Assembly: GCA_963528625.1 (NCBI GenBank) | Contig: CAURVQ010000041.1 | Location: forward strand, 1-10,478 | Direction: 5' to 3' | Source: CALHVR01 sp963528625 | Lineage (GTDB): Bacteria > Fusobacteriota > Fusobacteriia > Fusobacteriales > Leptotrichiaceae | Length of the DNA: 10,478 bases | In this document: in pieces, positions 1 to 5,972 of the stretch | Position numbering within the stretch: position 1 is the stretch's first letter | Layout of the letters: each line of letters starts with the position of its first letter | Translations under genes and position numbers: made by a program | Notes under the pieces: model-generated | Told to the model about the DNA's origin: nothing | What the model saw: only the letters and a program-made list of their open reading frames with translations | Databases searched by the model: none

Positions 1-190
1 AAAAAGAAATAAATAATATACAAAAATATAATATAAATAATGGATTTGTTGAAGGTAAAAATAACAAGATAAAAGTAATAAAAAGGCTATCTTATGGGAT
101 AAAAAAATTCGACAACCTTAAAAAGCTTATTCAGCTTAGAATTTCTTAAGGTTATCGAACTTTTTCCACCCCCACTCTTGACAAAGAGCC
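1..190 (-). mobile_element. End of an IS-like or MITE-like element (left copy), tip at 190
   Basis: Read on the minus strand, this segment starts with the tip GGCTCTTTGTCAAGAGT and then GGGGGTGG. By eye it matches 2115-2304 base for base except one substitution inside the hairpin stem (C156 here pairs with the position of A2149 in the other copy) and the outermost base at position 1. The tip faces right, so the element body extends left out of the window. The GGCTCTTT-type tip resembles terminal repeats of ISL3-family insertion sequences as I remember them; that family call is tentative because no transposase is visible. There is no coding sequence in it. Confidence 0.7.
101..159 (-). terminator. 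Hairpin plus T-run inside the left repeat copy
   Basis: The arms 108-121 and 146-159 pair over 14 positions (TTCGATAACCTTAA with TTAAGGTTGTCGAA on the minus strand), with one G-U wobble. On the minus strand the stem is followed by a run of seven T (101-107). A smaller AAGCT/AGCTT stem can form in the loop. The layout suits a terminator that stops outside transcripts from entering the element, which is a known arrangement near IS ends. The role is inferred. Confidence 0.5.
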
Positions 191-239
191 TTTATTTATA
201 AAATTTCTTATTTAATTTTATAAAAAATAATATTTTTTA

Positions 240-263
240 GCTCTCTACAAGAGCGAGTGAACC
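240..263 (+). other. Hairpin followed by GTGAACC, 19 bp before the relaxase start (possible oriT/RS-A-like site)
   Basis: GCTCT (240-244) and AGAGC (250-254) can form a short stem with a 5-base loop, followed after two bases by GTGAACC (257-263). MobV relaxases usually act on an origin of transfer just upstream of their own gene, built as an inverted repeat followed by the nick region. The position fits, but the sequence does not match any oriT I can recall with certainty. The same hairpin + two bases + GTGAACC layout recurs at 1497-1517. Confidence 0.3.
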
Positions 264-282
264 AACAAAGGAGAAATTTTTT

Positions 283-402
283 ATGGAAAAAGCACATAAC
301 CTTATTAATATAAAAAAGTTAAAAATGTCAAATTATACTTCAATTATTGACCATATTTTTAGAAAACATAGGCAGTATAAAAATCAAAATATTAATTCTG
401 AA
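283..402 (+). pseudogene. MobV/Pre-family relaxase, N-terminal fragment
   Basis: The start is an ATG nine bases after a good AAAGGAG site (267-273). The first 40 residues align in my reading with the N-terminus of MobM/Pre relaxases: a KKLK segment, then H24-x-x-R27 and N34-x-N-I37-N-S-E. This matches motif I of the family, where the H-x-x-R pair sits at the same distance from the N-x-[DN]-I-[ND] stretch. The family nicks plasmid or transposon DNA at oriT. After about residue 40 the frame stays open to 504, but those bases are antisense to the Nudix fragment, so the apparent 73-residue protein is a chimera. The metal-binding histidine motif and the rest of the catalytic domain are absent. The C-terminal part lies at 1524-2114. 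Confidence 0.65.
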
Positions 403-599
403 AAACTTGTTTTTATTTCAAGTGTCCGTTTTACTGCGTCTGAGATAGATTCATTTAGTTTTAAAAGAACTCCTGGTAAGGCTTTATTTTTTGAATCCTT
501 ATGAGTTGGTGTGAATATTTTGACACCGTTGTTTGATTTATCAAATGTTAAAATCAATAATTCAACAGCTAAATTTTGCGTCGGATTTAATTGTATATT
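384..599 (-). pseudogene. Truncated Nudix-like protein gene downstream of pnuC
   Basis: Directly after the pnuC stop, in the same frame, a 71-codon stretch reads like the N-terminal half of a Nudix protein: NPTQNLAVELLILTFD, then FTPTHKD, then KALPGVLLKLNESISDAVKR. That last part corresponds to the LPGG-x-E-x-x-x-A-x-x-R core of a Nudix box, in the degenerate form seen in some NrtR-like and ADP-ribose-type members. Similarity fades near 405, where relaxase sequence begins on the other strand; the rest of the gene is missing. There is no ATG: an AAAGGAA site is followed by ATA at 596-594 where the start would be expected. Genes for Nudix enzymes and PnuC are often paired in NAD salvage. The fragment is too short to be active. 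Confidence 0.55.
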
Positions 600-1307
600 T
601 TAGTTCCTTTCTTGGTCATTCCAAACAAATAATGCGCCAAATGAGTTAATGATGTAGAAGATATATTTTCCTACATTAGCAAAATTACCTTGAATCCCAG
701 CTTTAGTTAATTGAACAATATTGTAAACCAACCAAAATTCCCATTGCGTTGTAAGTTTCAAGGAGTTTAGAATATTCGCAACAAGCGATAGTGCAAAAAC
801 AATGGTTGTGATGTAAGCTAAAGTGTTCATATTTCCACCGTAACCAATGTAATTTGTACCGTAAGAAAATGCAAAAGCTAAGATTATAGCAATAGTTGCG
901 ATAACTTTTGTTTGTGCTTTGCTAAGGCTATTTGGTTTACCTTCTTGCGATTTTTGCCATTTTTGAATAGCAAAAGTGTAAATCAAAAATGTGACAGGGT
1001 AGGTGATGATAGCAGCTTTATTCCCTAAAATGTAATCAATTGTCCCTGATAAAACTGTATTAAGAATACCAAAGTAATTTCCCCACTTACTTAATTTTCC
1101 AGTAAAACGAGTTGATAACATTGAAATTCCTACGTTTGTGACAGAGATTAATCCAAATGGAACAAGAGCGGTCCAAGGCCCCCAATCTACAAATTTGTCT
1201 AAACGTGAGTTAAGATAACCTGATGCAATGGCGATTCCTACAACTAAGGCAACGCCTAACAAATCAAACCATTTTGATGTGGCAAATAGCTTTAATGATT
1301 TTTTCAT
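600..1307 (-). CDS. pnuC: Nicotinamide riboside transporter PnuC
   Basis: The 235-residue, strongly hydrophobic protein has about seven membrane segments and is of normal length for PnuC, a facilitator that imports nicotinamide riboside for NAD synthesis. Family-like features include the aromatic start of the core (SKWFDLLG, residues 11-18), an N-x-G-x-x-x-S-x-L-S-x-R segment near 57-67, the W-E-F-W-L-V-x-N segment near 190-197, and the closing F-G-A-L-F-V-W. The ATG follows an AAGGATGG site at a proper distance. GC is clearly higher than in the genes around it and codon choice differs. With the Nudix remnant behind it and a NiaR-like operator in front, it looks acquired, perhaps from a streptococcus-like Firmicute. 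It interrupts a relaxase gene on the opposite strand. The reading frame is intact, so it may be functional. Confidence 0.85.
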   Translation of the reverse strand: MKKSLKLFATSKWFDLLGVALVVGIAIASGYLNSRLDKFVDWGPWTALVPFGLISVTNVGISMLSTRFTGKLSKWGNYFGILNTVLSGTIDYILGNKAAIITYPVTFLIYTFAIQKWQKSQEGKPNSLSKAQTKVIATIAIILAFAFSYGTNYIGYGGNMNTLAYITTIVFALSLVANILNSLKLTTQWEFWLVYNIVQLTKAGIQGNFANVGKYIFYIINSFGALFVWNDQERN

Positions 1308-1330
1308 AACACACCATCCTTTTTTGTTAT

Positions 1331-1354
1331 TATTTATGATTTTTATTTATGATT
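1331..1354. repeat. Direct repeat in the pnuC leader
   Basis: TATTTATGATT occurs at 1331-1341 and again at 1344-1354, 13 bp apart, between the pnuC promoter region and its ribosome binding site. It may be a second protein-binding site or simple AT-rich duplication. No known regulator motif is recognised. Confidence 0.4.
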
Positions 1355-1372
1355 ATGTTTTATTATAAATAA

Positions 1373-1392
1373 AAAAGTGTGTCAACACTTTT
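1373..1392 (-). promoter_or_regulatory. Palindromic operator overlapping the pnuC -35 box (NiaR-like)
   Basis: AAAAGTGT (1373-1380) and ACACTTTT (1385-1392) form a perfect 8-bp inverted repeat around a GTCA centre. On the minus strand the centre gives a consensus -35 hexamer TTGACA (1385-1380), so a protein bound here would block the promoter. Half-sites of the AGTGT...ACACT type with a 4-base centre resemble operators of the niacin-responsive repressor NiaR that control pnuC in streptococci, as I recall them; the centre itself matches poorly. The -10 box is uncertain: TAAAAC lies at 17-bp spacing, whereas a perfect TATAAT (1367-1362) is only 12 bp away. Confidence 0.5.
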
Positions 1393-1484
1393 ATCATTTT
1401 TTTTATTTTAGTGATTTTTCTTAAGAAATATTGTATACTTAAATAGTAGGTGATTAAAGGGAAATTAGATTAAAGTACTAATTT

Positions 1485-1519
1485 TAGGTCTTTTTTCCGC
1501 ATAAGCGGGCGTGAACCTA
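1485..1519 (+). other. Nested hairpin with GTGAACC tail (possible oriT/recombination site)
   Basis: CCGC-ATAA-GCGG (1497-1508) is a compact GC stem in AT-rich surroundings, followed after two bases by GTGAACC (1511-1517). An outer pair TAGGT (1485-1489) and ACCTA (1515-1519) encloses it. The order hairpin, two bases, GTGAACC repeats that of 240-263. It lies at the right edge of the pnuC block, just before relaxase sequence resumes, so it may mark a recombination junction or a second origin of transfer. The function is not shown by sequence alone. Confidence 0.35.
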
Positions 1520-1523
1520 TTAA

Positions 1524-2114
1524 TTTATAAATAACTTAACAAAAGAATACAACAGTTCAAAAAACAATATAATTAGCGACTTTATATACAACCAAAGCGG
1601 AGAAAAGGCAAGAAGCGACTATGAGCTTACAATGCCAAAAAAGAAGCTTGAAAACATAAAAGAAAAGGAAGAAGTGTACCATTTTATCGACAGCAAGTCA
1701 AAAAAATTGGAAGAAGGATTTAATAACGTTATTTCTCAAAAGCTTCAAAAGATTGGAAAAATAGATGAAGAAATAGATGAAAGACAGAAAGAACTTGAAA
1801 AAAATGACAAGTTTATAAAATCTCAAGAAGAAAAAATAAAAGACAATAATTTAATTATTGAGCCAATTATAAAAAAAAGCAAGGAAGAATAGGAAAAAGA
1901 AAAAGTTCAGCTAAGACAAAATTTTGATAAAAAAATCGATACTGAATACAGAGAAGTTGTAAGGGAAGCTAGAAAGTATATAGCTGATGGACAAGATACA
2001 AAAAAATTTCTGGAACAGAATCAAGAAACTATAGATTCTATAAAAGATTACAAGTTAAATTATAAAGCAAAACAGCAGGAGTTAAAGGATTTAGAGTCAA
2101 ATTTTAAAAAAATA
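1524..2114 (+). pseudogene. Relaxase (MobV/Pre) C-terminal coiled-coil fragment, with internal stop
   Basis: An open frame begins after a stop at 1521-1523, runs through residues ending IYNQSGEKARSDYELTMP and on into a long charged coiled coil rich in K and E, as in the C-terminal half of MobV relaxases. TAG at 1890-1892 interrupts it, but the same frame continues with identical composition for 74 more codons up to the repeat element at 2115, so the TAG is a nonsense mutation. The next in-frame stop lies inside the element. The ATG at 1632 is an internal methionine with no ribosome binding site, not a start. Linking it to the N-terminal piece at 283 is inference from family architecture, strand and order. 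Confidence 0.55.
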
Positions 2115-2329
2115 GGCTCTTTGTCAAGAGTGGGGGTGGAAAAAGTTCAATAACCTTAAGAAATTCTAAGCTGAATAAGCTTTTTAAGGTTGTCGAATTT
2201 TTTTATCCCATAAGATAGCCTTTTTATTACTTTTATCTTGTTATTTTTACCTTCAACAAATCCATTATTTATATTATATTTTTGTATATTATTTATTTCT
2301 TTTCCCACCCCCATATATATTATAGAGCC
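2115..2329 (+). mobile_element. 215-bp MITE-like element with imperfect terminal inverted repeats
   Basis: The left tip GGCTCTTTGTCAAGAGT is followed by GGGGGTGG. Read inward from the right end, GGCTCT is followed by 11 AT-rich bases and then GGGGGTGG at exactly the same distance. The ends are thus inverted repeats about 29 bp long with two conserved blocks. The interior is AT-rich, has no gene, and contains a hairpin with a T-run. It is nearly identical to 1-190 in inverted orientation. The flanks AAAAAATA and TATAAGGT are not a target duplication, which fits an old insertion, a flanking deletion, or recombination between copies. It ends the relaxase fragment on one side and the recombinase fragment on the other. 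Confidence 0.65.
2146..2204 (+). terminator. Hairpin plus T-run inside the right repeat copy
   Basis: The arms 2146-2159 and 2184-2197 pair as in the left copy, followed by a run of T and TATCC. A2149 replaces the G of the left copy and breaks one pair; this is the only internal difference between the two copies. As a transcript from the relaxase side enters the element, it would meet this hairpin first. Confidence 0.5.
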
Positions 2330-2334
2330 TATAA

Positions 2335-2583
2335 GGTGATAATATATATAAGGTTTTGATTTATTTTGATAAACTTTATAAAGTCATGAACGATGTTGAA
2401 CGCAGACAGTTAATAGAAGCACTCATTTCAGAAGTTCAAATTTATGAAAAGAAACAGGCGAATGGGTAATGGCTAAAATCCATTACTTTTAAGCTACCTA
2501 TTATTAATGAAAATCTAAATATAAGTTTGGACAATGATGAGCAAGTAGAAGTAGTTGAAGTATTGACTAAATCAATAAAATAA
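2335..2583 (+). pseudogene. Large serine recombinase, C-terminal remnant with nonsense mutation
   Basis: Starting six bases past the repeat element, the frame reads NIYKVLIYFDKLYKVMND, then a V-E-R-R-Q-L-I-E-A-L-I-S-E-V-Q-I-Y segment, an in-frame TAA at 2470-2472 where family members have glutamine (N-G-Q-W-L-K-S-I), and then W-L-K-S-I-T-F-K-L-P. It ends at TAA 2581-2583. This pattern (F-D-K-L-Y, E-R-R-x-x-x-E-x-L-I-x-x-V-x-I-Y, L-K-S-I-x-F) is the usual C-terminal end of large serine recombinases of clostridial and fusobacterial transposons. The resolvase domain and zinc-ribbon region are gone. A C-to-T change (CAA to TAA) would explain the stop. Confidence 0.7.
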
Positions 2584-2690
2584 AGCATTTTATAAATTTG
2601 TACAAAAAAATATAAAACAGAAAATATATATAAAATAAAACTATATATTAACCATTTTTTAATACCTATAATGTTAAAGATTATATAAAT

Positions 2691-2720
2691 AAAAATACAC
2701 ACTCAAAAGTGTGTATTTTT
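2691..2720. terminator. Bidirectional rho-independent terminator after oppA
   Basis: A perfect 13-bp stem pairs AAAAATACACACT (2691-2703) with its complement (2708-2720) around a four-base loop. It lies seven bases past the oppA stop codon and carries A/T tracts on both sides, so it can work in both directions. It also shields oppA from the mobile-element region. Confidence 0.85.
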
Positions 2721-2727
2721 AACTTCA

Positions 2728-4311
2728 TTATTTTTTATATGCTTTATGGAAATCATATCCATTTCCAAATGCTCTCAATATTAATCCTTCTAATGAAGGG
2801 TCTTTTAAATATAATCCTTCTTGATAATATAAAGGTGAGATTGCAAATGAATCTGCTAATATTTTTTCAGCTTTTTGCATTGCTTCTATTCTTGCTTTTG
2901 GATCAGTATTTACTTGTGCAAATTTTATTAATTTATCATATTCTGGATTAGAATATTTAGGCACATTAATTGTTCCACCAGTTAAGAATAACTCTAAATA
3001 AGTCATTGCATCAGCATAGTCCGGTCCCCATCCATATCTTACGATATCATAGTTTCCTTCTTTTGCTCTTGATAATCTTTCTTTTTTAGTTTGTACTTCT
3101 ACAGAAACATCAATTCCTAATTTTTCTTTCCATTGAGCTTGATAAAATTCAGCTTCTTTTTTACCTGTTCCAACTTCATCAACTAATAATGATAATTTAA
3201 CTTGATCAGCTGTCATATTTAACTCTTTTAATCCTTCGTTAAATAACGCTTTAACATCTACATCTTTATATTGTTCATATAAATCTCCATTTTCAGCTCT
3301 GAAATCTCCATTTACACCTGGAACACCACCAGCAACAATTCCTGAACCCTTAACTCCTGCTCCATTTAATACAGATTTCACTAAATCATCTCTATTAATT
3401 GCCAATGATAATGCTTTTTTAATTTTATCATTTTTTAATACTGGATTTGTAGGATTGAATATTAAGAATTGTACTCTTCCATCTGGAGCTGCTACAAACG
3501 ATGGGTCATCTTTATATTCAGATAATTTTTCAACATTAATTTTTGTGAATAATAACTCTTTATTTTTAAATAAATTTGTTGCTGCTTCAAAGTCTGAAAC
3601 AAATACTCCTTCTAAAGTATCAATTTTTATATTTGCTGCATCCCAATAATCAGCTCTTTTTTTCATAACAACTTTATTATCGTGTACCCACTCCTCTAAT
3701 GTATATGCTCCATTATAAATTGAATTTTTAGCTTCTGTTGCATATTTTTCTTTAAACTCAGCTATTGCTTTTTCGTTCACTGGGAAAAATACCGGCATAA
3801 CTAACAATTTATCAAAATAAGCAGTTGGTGCTTTTAATTTAAACTCTAATGTATAATCATCTAATGCTTTAACTCCTACTTTATTGAAATCTTTTTCAGT
3901 TCCTTCGTTATATTCTTGTGCATTTTCAATATAATATTCTAAAAACGCATATTCTGAAGCTGTTGCAGGATTTAATCCTCTTTCAATTCCTCTTACGAAG
4001 TCTTTAGCTGTAACTTCATCTCCATTTGACCATTTATTTTTTCTTAATTTGAATGTCCAAGTTTTTCCATCTTCAGAAACTGTCCAACTTTCTGCTCCTG
4101 CTGGGGCAATTTCATTTTTTTCATCCAATCTAACTAATCCTTCATATAGATTGTCTGTAATAACAAATGCTGTAAAGTCTGTTAAGATTTGCGGATCTAA
4201 TGATGTTGGCTCATTTTCTGCATTGAATACAACTTTATTTCCTGTTGCCTTTTCACCACAAGCTACCATTAATACCAATAATGATAACATTAATAATAAT
4301 AATTTCTTTAT
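2728..4311 (-). CDS. Oligopeptide ABC transporter substrate-binding lipoprotein (OppA-like)
   Basis: This is an extracellular solute-binding protein of family 5, which captures peptides for an ABC importer. The frame gives a lipoprotein signal ending in V-A-C, then N-E-P-x-S-L-D-P, W-S-N-G-D-x-V-T-A-K-D-F (the family signature region), Y-G-A-Y-T-L-E-E-W and a C-terminal P-L-Y-Y-Q-E. From the first ATG (4290) it is 520 residues with C11 as the lipid anchor, but that start lacks the positive n-region, and its AGGAGG (4323-4318) is 27 bases away. Six bases after AGGAGG an ATA (4311-4309) opens the same frame and gives I/M-K-K-L-L-L-L before the ATG, a textbook signal of 17 residues and C18. I therefore place the start at ATA, giving 527 residues. 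No permease or ATPase genes adjoin, so it is an orphan binding protein in its own unit. Confidence 0.88.
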   Translation of the reverse strand: MKKLLLLMLSLLVLMVACGEKATGNKVVFNAENEPTSLDPQILTDFTAFVITDNLYEGLVRLDEKNEIAPAGAESWTVSEDGKTWTFKLRKNKWSNGDEVTAKDFVRGIERGLNPATASEYAFLEYYIENAQEYNEGTEKDFNKVGVKALDDYTLEFKLKAPTAYFDKLLVMPVFFPVNEKAIAEFKEKYATEAKNSIYNGAYTLEEWVHDNKVVMKKRADYWDAANIKIDTLEGVFVSDFEAATNLFKNKELLFTKINVEKLSEYKDDPSFVAAPDGRVQFLIFNPTNPVLKNDKIKKALSLAINRDDLVKSVLNGAGVKGSGIVAGGVPGVNGDFRAENGDLYEQYKDVDVKALFNEGLKELNMTADQVKLSLLVDEVGTGKKEAEFYQAQWKEKLGIDVSVEVQTKKERLSRAKEGNYDIVRYGWGPDYADAMTYLELFLTGGTINVPKYSNPEYDKLIKFAQVNTDPKARIEAMQKAEKILADSFAISPLYYQEGLYLKDPSLEGLILRAFGNGYDFHKAYKK

Positions 4312-4345
4312 TCCATTCCTCCTAAAGTATTTTTTTAATCAATTT

Positions 4346-4374
4346 ATTATACCTATTTCCCTACATTTTTTCAA
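4346..4374 (-). promoter_or_regulatory. Sigma-70 promoter of the oppA-like gene
   Basis: On the minus strand TTGAAA (4374-4369) is followed after exactly 17 bp by TATAAT (4351-4346). Transcription should start near 4339, leaving an untranslated leader of about 28 bases before the ATA start or about 49 before the ATG. AGGAGG lies in that leader. Confidence 0.8.
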
Positions 4375-4472
4375 ACTTTTTTTGCTTATTTCCTATTCAT
4401 TTTTTTAAATAATACATTTACAATATATATAATTTAGTTTTTATCCATATTTTTAAATAATATTATTAAAAT

Positions 4473-4500
4473 AAAAAGTTAGATTTTACTCTAACTTTTT
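4473..4500. terminator. Terminator after the adhesin pseudogene
   Basis: AAAAAGTTAGA (4473-4483) pairs with its complement (4490-4500) over 11 bp around a six-base loop, with A/T flanks. It lies just past the adhesin stop codon on the minus strand, between that gene and the oppA promoter. Confidence 0.8.
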
Positions 4501-4517
4501 ATCAATCTTTTCTACAA

Positions 4518-5759
4518 TTATTTCCCGCCTAATTTTTTCAAAATTAAATCCATTTTCTCATTTAACATTTTATTTTGTTTTTCTAATTCTTCAACTTTAT
4601 TATTTAACTCTTGAACTTTTTGAGTTTCTTCTTTAAGTTTTTGAGCTAAACTTGTTTTTTGACTATTTACTAAATCTAATTGAGCTCTAAATCTATCTAA
4701 CTCATTTGGTTCAATATCTCTTTTACCAAATTGATATCCTATTCCTAGTCCTAAAGTAGTTTGATTTTGACTATCCATAGCGGCTGAAGCTTTATATACT
4801 ACTCTTCCACCATCAGAAACTCCCATTATTCCCAACACAATTGCTTTTTCTTCTTTATAATAGCCTGTCCCTATCTTAGAAATTTTAGCTTTAACAGCCT
4901 TGCTTAAATCTATAACTTTTGTTACAGGATTAGGAGTAGGATTAATATTTCCCGGAACATTTTGATTATCCTCATTTTTTACTACTATATCTCCACTACC
5001 TTTTAAAGCAAGTCCTATTCTAACATTTCCATCATTATCAATTTTTATTGTTATACCCCATTGTCTACATTATCAACAGATACTGCCCCTGATGTTGAAC
5101 ATCCAAGGAGTATATAGTCCGTTTCTTTCTCCTATTTTAGCTTCAATCTCTTTATTTTTTTCACTAATAAACCATTTTTTTAGACTTTATTGTCTCACTA
5201 ATTTATAATATTCCGTAGTATCATAAGTAGTTTCCATTTGTTTTTCTATTGCAGCAAGTTCAGTTTCCAATGTCATTTTTTGAGTTTCAAGTTGTGTGAT
5301 TTCTGCATCTATTCTATTATAATCCGCTGCTTTATCTACAATAAATTTATTTTTATCTGTTTCACTAACTGTCTTATTAAACATTTCATAAGGATTATAC
5401 CCCAAAACTTTTTTCTCTGTATTAGCTATAGACTCCGATCCTAACGTAACATTATTATCTTTTAAAACTTTCATGTTTTCCCCAATTGCTATACCTGTTT
5501 GTAAATTGGTTAATCCTCCTGCTACCCCTAAATCTCCAATATCTGCAGGATCATTAGGCGTATTTACAGTAGTATCATACACATCACCTTTAATTTTAAC
5601 ATAATAATTATTAGCGTGTTTCCTTTTCAATTCCTCTATTTCTCTTTGTAAATCTGCTATTTTTTGATTTAACTCATAATTAGTAGGTGTTGTATCTGCT
5701 TTACCTACTGCCCCTAAAATTAATAAACTTAATATTAAAAAAAACTTTCTTTCACTCAT
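4518..5759 (-). pseudogene. Trimeric autotransporter adhesin (YadA-like), broken
   Basis: The 5' part (5759-5187) encodes a signal peptide (F-F-L-I-L-S-L-L-I-L-G-A-V-G), a short coiled coil, YadA-head motifs (GIAIGENMKV, NVTLGSESIA...VLGYNP) and a second coiled coil, then stops at TAA 5189-5187. The same frame continues as SLKKWFISEKNKEIEAKIGERNG. Next, another frame reads L-G-C-S-T-S-G-A-V-S-V-D-N-V-D-N, and a third reads from about 5065 to the end: G-x-I-T-I-K-I-D-N-D-G-N-V-R-I-G, then a membrane-anchor-like part (GTGYYKEEKAIVLGIMGVSD, VVYKASAAMDS, TTLGLGIGYQFG), and a 64-residue coiled coil to the stop at 4518. So there is one stop and two frame changes, probably with loss of the stalk and part of the anchor. 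Such proteins form surface trimers for adhesion. The separate open frames (106 and 190 codons) are pieces, not genes. A long coiled coil after the last barrel strand is unusual for YadA itself. Confidence 0.8.
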
Positions 5760-5830
5760 ATATATAATACATCTTTCATAACTAATAAATTATATATACT
5801 TCTCCTTTTCTAAATTTTTCTTTCCATTTT

Positions 5831-5859
5831 AGTATACCTTATAAAATAGCATATTACAA
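5831..5859 (-). promoter_or_regulatory. Promoter of the adhesin pseudogene
   Basis: TTGTAA (5859-5854) and TATACT (5836-5831) lie 17 bp apart on the minus strand. The leader of about 65 bases has an AAGGAG site far from the adhesin ATG. A seven-codon open frame starting with ATG AAA GAT ends in a TGA that overlaps the adhesin ATG (ATGA), so coupled translation is possible but unproven. The rest of 5860-5972 is AT-rich and shows only a weak A/T hairpin near 5876-5900 as a possible end for obgE. Confidence 0.55.
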
Positions 5860-5972
5860 ATAACAAAAAGAAAATCAAACTTCTTTTTATTGTTTTTTAA
5901 CTTAAAATTAATCGTTTTACAATACTACATATTTTACACTCAACGATGTATTATTTTTTATTTTAACAAAAA

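Noticed and set aside
403..504. Continuation of the plus-strand relaxase frame as part of a 73-residue protein
   Set aside because: The bases are explained by the Nudix-like remnant on the minus strand; the relaxase similarity ends near residue 40.
1417..1428. Perfect palindrome TTTCTTAAGAAA as an operator
   Set aside because: Short AT palindromes are expected by chance at this base composition; it is outside the pnuC promoter core.
1632..1892. Independent 86-residue plus-strand gene
   Set aside because: No ribosome binding site before the ATG, the frame is open upstream to 1524, and coiled-coil coding continues past the TAG.
2644..2672. Plus-strand promoter with TATAAT at 2667-2672
   Set aside because: No acceptable -35 box at proper spacing, and a terminator follows directly with no plus-strand gene.
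2442..2702. Hydrophobic minus-strand open frame of 86 codons
   Set aside because: It is antisense to the recombinase remnant and the terminator region; hydrophobicity comes from AT-rich sequence.
2709..2951. Hydrophobic plus-strand open frame of 80 codons
   Set aside because: It is antisense to the oppA-like gene and starts within the terminator stem.
4049..4408. Plus-strand open frame of 119 codons
   Set aside because: It is antisense to the oppA-like signal region and promoter, with no ribosome binding site or family resemblance.
5910..5945. ATCGTT/AACGAT inverted repeat as the obgE terminator
   Set aside because: Six-base arms around a loop of about 25 bases without a T-run do not make a convincing terminator.
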